Assembly: GCA_002451555.1 (NCBI GenBank)
Contig: DKCU01000094.1
Span: 1 to 32,019, forward strand
Direction of reading: 5' to 3'
Source of the DNA: Candidatus Segatella albertsiae
GTDB lineage: Bacteria; Bacteroidota; Bacteroidia; Bacteroidales; Bacteroidaceae
Length of the DNA stretch: 32,019 bases
Part shown: positions 27,119 to 32,019 of the stretch, one piece after another
How positions within the stretch are numbered: the first letter of the stretch is position 1
How the letters are laid out: the number at the start of each line of letters is the position of its first letter
Made by a program: the position numbers and the translations under genes
Notes under the pieces: model-generated
What the model saw: the letters and a program-made list of their open reading frames with translations, nothing else
Told to the model about the DNA's origin: nothing
Databases searched by the model: none

Positions 27119-27154
27119 TACAAATCGGTCTAAAAGAGGCACAAATTCGCCAAC
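27119..27154 (-). promoter_or_regulatory. Tandem direct-repeat operator upstream of the FAS1/SusCD operon
   Basis: Minus-strand copies GTTGGCGAATTTGTG (27140-27154) and TTAGACCGATTTGTA (27119-27133) start 21 bp apart and match the pairs before GH127 and GH115. The proximal copy ends 85 nt upstream of the -7 box, about six helical turns further than the 24 nt seen at the other two. It also lies 46 nt before the -7 box of the divergent gene, so it could serve both. Confidence 0.6.
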
Positions 27155-27200
27155 GGATGATTTTTAGACTATTTTTCCATACACATATCAGCATATTATG

Positions 27201-27208
27201 TAAATTTG
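27201..27208 (+). promoter_or_regulatory. -7 box of the divergent DUF4859-like gene
   Basis: TAAATTTG followed by CA matches TAnnTTTG. The predicted leader would be about 160 nt, unusually long for this window, and would contain the 18-bp tandem repeat. No TTTG -33 element is seen at the right spacing; only a T-rich stretch occurs there. Confidence 0.45.
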
Positions 27209-27258
27209 CAACAGTTTTGAGAACAATCACTATTATTAATAAAAACCGTACAATGACC

Positions 27259-27294
27259 GACGTATAACGTACATCAGACGCATAACGTACATCA
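27259..27294 (+). repeat. Tandem repeat, 2 x 18 bp, in the leader of the 869-residue gene
   Basis: GACGTATAACGTACATCA (27259-27276) is immediately followed by GACGCATAACGTACATCA (27277-27294), with one mismatch and no spacer. It lies downstream of the inferred promoter, so it is either transcribed as part of the 5' leader or is an operator for an undetected promoter closer to the gene. Confidence 0.65.
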
Positions 27295-27373
27295 TGGATT
27301 TAATAATTAGCGAACTTCAATAACAGACATCTATTTCTATCATATAGATTTTAATAACTAAATTTAAACAATT

Positions 27374-29983
27374 ATGAAGAAAATTACTCAAAAAGTCAAG
27401 CAGGTGATGCTGACAGCGGTAGCGAGTCTATTGGGCTTGTCTGCCAACGCACAGTACAGCCAGTCTGTCAAGCAGTATGTGGACAACAACTTCACTTCCA
27501 CTTCTGCTAGTTTCGAGTTAACTAAAGTTGCCGAAACGCTGAACACAGATACGGCTACATTGGTCAAAGCACTCGATGCATGGGCAAAAACAGGAGCTAC
27601 AACTTCTGGCGAAGCCATGTTCCAGTTGAAAGTGGGTTCCCAACTTCTTCCAGAGAATGCTGGTGGTTACAACAGTAACTTCGGTGCATTGTGGATTGCC
27701 GCCGATGGAACTCCTAGAAAGAACGTAGAAAATGGTCAGCGTTGGCACGCTGAGAGCGCATGGAGCACAGCCAAGAACTATTACAACATCAACCTCTACC
27801 AGCAGAAGGACTCTCTGGAAGGTGGTGAGAAGTTCAATGGCACGTTCGTTCTTACTTTCAATGGCAAGCAGGCTACCTTCGACATTACTTATAATATAAT
27901 GAAGAGAATGGAAGTTCCTGAGCAAGAAGTTATCAATCGTACAGACTTGGGAAGCAAGTTCACCAAGGTTGGTAGTACTGACATTGATGTTACTCGTACT
28001 GACATCCAGGGCTATGACAATACTGTATTGAAATTTTATGCTAAGGACTTGGTGGAGAAATTCGGCATCCAAGCTACAGACGAAGCAAAAGCTATGGGCG
28101 AAGATGACTACAGTTTCTTGAAATCTGTTGACATGAAAAAACTGCTTTACACGATTGGTTATGACAATGACAATGGTATAGCAACAGACACTTTAAGCAA
28201 CAAATTTACAGCAACAGATGGAAATGGTGCAGGTTTCTGGTTCCGTCCAACACTTTATCCTGCTGGAGATGCTAACCAAGGAGAAGAGTCACCAGTGTTG
28301 GGTACAACAACATATGGACCTGATAACAAATACTTTATTGCAAATATACGTTTTGATGGTGACTCTATCCTCAGTAATCTTGGTCAATATCCAGAAAAAG
28401 TAAAAGCAGGAACAAAGTATGAAGCTCATATTTATATTGTATATGGTAACAAATACTATGAGGTCAACTACAATATTTCCTGCGTAGCTGCACCTACCAA
28501 GAACCTCTCTGCTATGACAAAGGTTGGTGAGCAGACCCTTACCTTTGAGCATAACAAGTATGAAGCCAACTACAAGATTTATTACAAGGACTTGGATCTC
28601 AAGGACATCATGAGCAAGCTAGGAGTTTCAGACACTGCATCTGTGAAATTCTTATGCCTCAAAGATGAAGACACCTTCTATGCTGGAAGCCAAAATGCAG
28701 GCGAATATGGTTACTATGTCAACGCAGAAGGTTATCACTCTGTATGGACAAAGACCAATCCTAGCGAGAATTGTCCTGTATTCGTTACTTTCGAAAAGAA
28801 GAATCACCCAGAAAGACTTGGTTCTGGTATGTTCGAGGGCTTGCAGCAAAATGTGGGCGATAGCTATCAAACCAAAGTTTACTATGTTGCAGGCGACAAG
28901 TATTATGAGTTTACCATCATTAATAAGGTCGTTAAGCTCGATCGCCCTGCTATGACAGAATGGAAGGTTGTCAAGACCTTGGATATCGAGAAATTAGTTA
29001 AGGCTGAGAAGAAGGCTGGTGTATATTACACTGACAACAACCAGACCTCTTACATATTGTCAGCAGATGAGGCTAAAGAAATTCTGAACACAGAAGAACT
29101 TCCTATGCTTTACTGCAACTTGGCAGATTCACTGGTAGAAGACGGTGACATATATGCACCTTATACAATCAATAACTACTATTGCGGTCCTACTCCAGGT
29201 GTATGGCTTGGCAAGCAAGGACAAGGTCACGCTCACACTGGTAACGCAGAGGCTCCTATTGGTATCAGCTGGTTGCAGTCTGATGCTAACGGCATGAAGG
29301 CAGGTGAGTTCTTCGTATTCCAAGCTCCTAAGGTATGGGAGACTGGCGGCAAGTACAAAGCTACTCTCTATCTTGTCAATGAGACTTCATACAAAATGAT
29401 TCAGCTCAACTTCAACCTCACCTTCGTAGATGACCTTGGCAATGCAGAGACCGTAGGTTCTGAAACAATCAATGCCTATGCAATTGATGGTGAAGATACT
29501 CCTATTAACATTGACTTAAGCAAGGCTGCCGCTGCTCTTAACGTAACAGAACAAGACTTAGTAGATGACCTCAATGGTTATTTCAAGGTGAAGTCTGTAG
29601 CAGGTACTTTCTCAGGAGAAACTACTCCTAGCAGTGGTTACACCTTCGGATACGATGGCGTATATGATTCAAAAGGCAATGGTATTTTTGGAATCCAATA
29701 CAAAGAAGAAAAAAATGAAGCACCTGTTTGGTTGGCATTCGTAAACCAGACTCCAGAAGAAGAGACCTGGAACGTCAAGACTGCCATCTGCTTCGAAGTT
29801 AACAAAAAGAGATACATCATCAATATCAACTTCATGGACCAAGAGACCTACACCACAGGTATCAAGGACATAGAGATTGAAAGCAAGAACGCTGGCAAGA
29901 TTTACAACCTCCAGGGTATGGAAGTAAAGGCACCTGTAAAGGGTCAGATTTACATCCAGAACGGCAAGAAGTTCGTTAAGTAA
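27374..29983 (+). CDS. Secreted protein of five tandem DUF4859-like modules
   Basis: A signal peptide spans 1-26 (ANA-Q); there is no lipobox. The mature part divides into five modules with the same order (short amphipathic helix, Trp/Gly-rich strands, then two long strands with a K-Y-turn): about 45-175, 213-370, 385-517, 530-685 and 695-820. Module 2 is closest to the hallmark form (LSNLGQYPEKVKAGTKYE, 333-350). The others have lost GQYP but keep the following strand pair, for example KVYYVAGDKYYEF (501-513) and ICFEVNKKRYIININF (805-820). The tail IYNLQGMEVKAP...GQIYIQNGKKFVK (843-869) matches the other DUF4859-like proteins here. No catalytic motif is visible. It is probably a secreted or surface-attached binding or scaffold protein. 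It has its own terminator and diverges from the FAS1/SusCD operon. Confidence 0.72.
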   Translation: MKKITQKVKQVMLTAVASLLGLSANAQYSQSVKQYVDNNFTSTSASFELTKVAETLNTDTATLVKALDAWAKTGATTSGEAMFQLKVGSQLLPENAGGYNSNFGALWIAADGTPRKNVENGQRWHAESAWSTAKNYYNINLYQQKDSLEGGEKFNGTFVLTFNGKQATFDITYNIMKRMEVPEQEVINRTDLGSKFTKVGSTDIDVTRTDIQGYDNTVLKFYAKDLVEKFGIQATDEAKAMGEDDYSFLKSVDMKKLLYTIGYDNDNGIATDTLSNKFTATDGNGAGFWFRPTLYPAGDANQGEESPVLGTTTYGPDNKYFIANIRFDGDSILSNLGQYPEKVKAGTKYEAHIYIVYGNKYYEVNYNISCVAAPTKNLSAMTKVGEQTLTFEHNKYEANYKIYYKDLDLKDIMSKLGVSDTASVKFLCLKDEDTFYAGSQNAGEYGYYVNAEGYHSVWTKTNPSENCPVFVTFEKKNHPERLGSGMFEGLQQNVGDSYQTKVYYVAGDKYYEFTIINKVVKLDRPAMTEWKVVKTLDIEKLVKAEKKAGVYYTDNNQTSYILSADEAKEILNTEELPMLYCNLADSLVEDGDIYAPYTINNYYCGPTPGVWLGKQGQGHAHTGNAEAPIGISWLQSDANGMKAGEFFVFQAPKVWETGGKYKATLYLVNETSYKMIQLNFNLTFVDDLGNAETVGSETINAYAIDGEDTPINIDLSKAAAALNVTEQDLVDDLNGYFKVKSVAGTFSGETTPSSGYTFGYDGVYDSKGNGIFGIQYKEEKNEAPVWLAFVNQTPEEETWNVKTAICFEVNKKRYIININFMDQETYTTGIKDIEIESKNAGKIYNLQGMEVKAPVKGQIYIQNGKKFVK

Positions 29984-30002
29984 CTTGTTATAAAAACAAA
30001 TC

Positions 30003-30043
30003 ATGAGAGTGCGTCATAAACAAATGGCACACTCTCATTTTTC
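30003..30043 (+). terminator. Intrinsic terminator of the five-module gene
   Basis: The stem ATGAGAGTG / CACTCTCAT (30003-30011 and 30030-30038) continues through one mismatch into GTCAT / ATGGC with one G-T pair. The loop is AAACAA and a TTTTT tract follows. It lies 20 nt past the stop codon. Confidence 0.88.
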
Positions 30044-30078
30044 TTTCATAAACAAGATCTTTCTCTTTTAAATAACAT

Positions 30079-30102
30079 ATTACAATAACCAATTACAATA
30101 AC
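30079..30102 (+). repeat. Short direct repeat before the 540-residue gene
   Basis: ATTACAATAAC occurs twice (30079-30089 and 30092-30102), 13 bp apart, 20 nt before the start codon. I could not find a clean TAnnTTTG box between the preceding terminator and the gene, so the promoter is unassigned. The repeat may only reflect A/T-rich leader composition. Confidence 0.35.
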
Positions 30103-30122
30103 TAACAATTATTTTTATCAAC

Positions 30123-31745
30123 ATGAATAAGTTCAAAAAAATCTCAGTAGCAGCCATGATGCTACTTTACGGCACAGTGTTCTCATGGGCCGTTCAAGTA
30201 AATACAGACGCAAATGCCACAAGTTGGACATCCACATCCTCTACCACCCAAATTTCCGCAGGTGACTACCTGCAACTAAATGGTATCAAGATGACATTTG
30301 GCAGTTCGGAAGACACCAATACTAAATGGGACTGGAATGGTGGAAACGGTGGAATGGTACCAACTCAAATGCCTTCAACAGATGGAACCTCAGCGACCTT
30401 GATAACCAGTTTTTCAGAAAAATCACCATTTGGCACTTTGCCAACAAGAGGTAACTTCTTTGTTTTAGAGCCATCTACCAATGGAACAATCACTATCAAT
30501 AGTAAACCATCCAATGACGGAGCTCAAAATTTTGTGATAGCTACCGTGGACAACCAATCACAAATCACCGAAGCTAAAGTTATAGCAAGAAGTGACTCTT
30601 ATAGCTTTAACATAGAAAAAGGCAAGAAATACTATTTCTTCCAATTGGCCAAGAGCGGGAAAATCGACACTTACAGATTCACACTGAAAGGCATTTCATT
30701 CATCGGAACAGATGCAACCACCCTTGTTGGCAATTACAGCGTAAGCCATGCCGAAGGTAATTCTGACTATACTTGCTCATACTTCAACATAGACAATGAT
30801 GCGATAGCCCAGGCTCTAGGATTGACAACAGAAGAACTTCGTAGCAACTACCAAAAAGAAAACAACGGAACAGTTAAGATTGCAACCTACGATTCAGAAA
30901 GCAAGCTCATCACAACCACAAATGCAGGTGCTGGAGAATTCAGCGGATATTGGATGAGTAAAGACGGTAACAAATGCAATTGGGCAGATGCTGACAGCCG
31001 CATTTTCTTCGTCTATGACCCAGACGGACGCATCGGTATTGGACAGATGCCTACAAAAGAGACCAACAAGACCTTGGTTAAAGCAGGTGATGTCATCTCC
31101 TTCCCTATCTTATTCAACTATGGTAGCAAAAACGCTCAAATCAATGTCACCTATCATGTAACAGAAGCTAAAGGAAATACTAATTTCACTCTCAAGGCCG
31201 AAGATACAAACTTCTATAGCCTATGCCTTGGATTCGACGCTACCATACCAGAAGGCATTGAAGCTTACAGAGGCATCATTGACGAAACCAACAGCAAGGT
31301 GAGATTGGAAAAGATAGAGAAAACAATTCCTGCCAACCAAGGTGTTCTCGTGAAAGCTGCAACACCAAGCGATTATGTCTTCAAAATGACAGAAGAGGGC
31401 GTAAGTGTAAAGAGCAATGACATCAAAGGTGTATTGGAAGATACAAGCACAGAAACGCTGGCTACAACAGGCAAGCAAGTATTGGAGTTTGGAATGAAAG
31501 ATGGAAAAGTCGGTTTCCGTCAACCGTCAACAGACAACACCATTAAGGCAAATCACGCATATATCCTAATAGACAACACACAGGCTGCAAAAGTATTCAG
31601 CCTTGACATGGGAGAAGTTACAGCTATCTCAACCATCAAGACAGAGAATACAAGCGCAGAAAGCTACAATATCTTGGGCCAGCGCGTCAACCGCAATGCC
31701 AAAGGATTGGTCATCTGCAATGGCAAGAAATATCTTAACAAATAA
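30123..31745 (+). CDS. Secreted three-part protein with one DUF4859-like module
   Basis: A signal peptide spans 1-23 (SWA-V). Residues about 25-195 are a Ser/Thr/Trp-rich beta domain opening with NATSWTSTSSTTQISAGDYL and ending YRFTLKGISFIG, resembling the carbohydrate-binding-like regions that precede pectinase domains in Prevotella; this is a loose recollection. Residues about 212-347 are a DUF4859-like module (IDNDAIAQALGLTTEELRSNY helix start, GYWMSKDGNKCNW, IGIGQMP in place of GQYP). Residues 352-490 resemble the common Bacteroidota beta domain of the form YSLCLGFDATIPEGIEAY...IPANQGVLVKA. The tail SYNILGQRVN...KGLVICNGKKYLNK matches the other DUF4859-like proteins. No catalytic motif is seen. 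It is followed after 26 nt by a 70-residue peptide gene, probably in the same transcript. Confidence 0.7.
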   Translation: MNKFKKISVAAMMLLYGTVFSWAVQVNTDANATSWTSTSSTTQISAGDYLQLNGIKMTFGSSEDTNTKWDWNGGNGGMVPTQMPSTDGTSATLITSFSEKSPFGTLPTRGNFFVLEPSTNGTITINSKPSNDGAQNFVIATVDNQSQITEAKVIARSDSYSFNIEKGKKYYFFQLAKSGKIDTYRFTLKGISFIGTDATTLVGNYSVSHAEGNSDYTCSYFNIDNDAIAQALGLTTEELRSNYQKENNGTVKIATYDSESKLITTTNAGAGEFSGYWMSKDGNKCNWADADSRIFFVYDPDGRIGIGQMPTKETNKTLVKAGDVISFPILFNYGSKNAQINVTYHVTEAKGNTNFTLKAEDTNFYSLCLGFDATIPEGIEAYRGIIDETNSKVRLEKIEKTIPANQGVLVKAATPSDYVFKMTEEGVSVKSNDIKGVLEDTSTETLATTGKQVLEFGMKDGKVGFRQPSTDNTIKANHAYILIDNTQAAKVFSLDMGEVTAISTIKTENTSAESYNILGQRVNRNAKGLVICNGKKYLNK

Positions 31746-31771
31746 AACAATAACTTAAATACACGAAGAAC

Positions 31772-31984
31772 ATGAAAACAAAATACATGAAACCAGAAAC
31801 CAACATCGTTGAGTTGAATTGTGGATGCAACATCATGGAAGGCTCTATAGTAGAAATAGAACCTGGCGAAAAAAACGATAGCCCTCGTGCCAAGTCCAAC
31901 AACTTCAACCTATTTGATGATTTCGATGACACTTGGGGGCTTGAAGCTTCTTCCGAACTCCCTAAGTACAATGTCTGGGACTAA
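31772..31984 (+). CDS. Small acidic Cys-containing peptide, unknown function
   Basis: A 70-residue product with no signal peptide or membrane helix. It starts KTKYMKPETNIVELN, a Bacteroidota small-protein pattern (charged start, K-Y-x-x-P, then a hydrophobic strand), contains CGC at 17-19, an acidic FDDFDD patch (49-54), and ends NVWD. It lies 26 nt after the 540-residue secreted protein gene, so it is likely cotranscribed. Small genes with this kind of start and a Trp-Asp end are often seen next to secreted proteins in Prevotella (recollection, not searched). Met6 is an alternative start. I do not recognise a function; a regulatory peptide, or the leader and core of a modified peptide, are only possibilities. 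The sequence after the stop is too short to judge a terminator. Confidence 0.65.
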   Translation: MKTKYMKPETNIVELNCGCNIMEGSIVEIEPGEKNDSPRAKSNNFNLFDDFDDTWGLEASSELPKYNVWD

Positions 31985-32019
31985 CGAAGTTCATCTATTA
32001 TATATAAAAAAGGTGTGCC

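Larger units (their letters stand above)
26991..27373. other. 383-bp divergent control region
   Basis: Non-coding gap between the FAS1/SusCD operon (left) and the five-module DUF4859-like gene (right). It holds the operon promoter, the direct-repeat operator, a plus-strand -7 box and an 18-bp tandem repeat, each listed separately. The last 80 nt before 27374 are AT-rich leader with no structure I can name. Confidence 0.6.

Noticed and set aside
27259..27294. CRISPR array
   Set aside because: Only two 18-bp units with no spacer between them and no cas gene in the window.
27253..27323. Very short upstream frames (4 and 9 codons) in the leader of the five-module gene
   Set aside because: Start codons of such short frames are expected by chance in 160 nt, and nothing in their peptides or positions supports translation.

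Overview
The window looks like a polysaccharide (or glycoprotein) utilization locus from a gut-type Bacteroidota, most likely Prevotellaceae (Prevotella/Segatella). The evidence is two SusC/SusD pairs, lipoproteins with Bacteroidota-style lipoboxes, a histidine-kinase/AraC hybrid regulator, promoters of the form TTTG-N20-TAnnTTTG, and secreted proteins ending in a short YNLxG...KGIYIVNGKK-type tail. The genus is inferred from style; no rRNA or marker gene is present.

Layout. On the minus strand, reading right to left: (1) a seven-gene operon from about 27.0 to 10.5 kb in the order fasciclin lipoprotein, SusC, SusD, fasciclin lipoprotein, fasciclin lipoprotein, SusC, SusD. Its gaps are 3 to 44 nt, its promoter is near 27026-27057 and its terminator near 10386-10422. 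(2) A miniature hybrid two-component regulator (10323-9079) with its own promoter. (3) A two-gene unit, a GH127-type beta-L-arabinofuranosidase (8922-5803) and a secreted protein with a zincin-like HEVGH motif (5776-3086). (4) A GH115-type alpha-glucuronidase (2552-81). On the plus strand, diverging from the big operon, are an 869-residue secreted protein built of five related DUF4859-like modules (27374-29983), a 540-residue secreted protein with one such module (30123-31745) and a 70-residue acidic peptide (31772-31984).

How it may work together (inference). Two outer-membrane SusCD importers take up oligosaccharides. Multi-domain FAS1 lipoproteins take the place usually held by SusE/F-like surface glycan-binding proteins. 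GH127 and GH115 remove arabinofuranose and glucuronic acid. Four proteins on both sides of the locus share the DUF4859-like module and the same C-terminal tail, suggesting a shared binding or assembly function. Arabinose- and glucuronate-removing enzymes next to a possible metallopeptidase fit a plant cell-wall glycoprotein (arabinogalactan-protein or extensin) as well as a glucuronoarabinoxylan.

The most notable non-coding signal is a tandem direct repeat, about TT(T/A)G(G/A)(C/T)nnATTTGT, two copies 20-21 bp apart. It lies upstream of three of the four minus-strand units: the FAS1/SusCD operon, the GH127 unit and GH115. In two of the three it sits exactly 24 bp upstream of the -7 box. This looks like the operator of an AraC-type regulator that ties the locus into one regulon.
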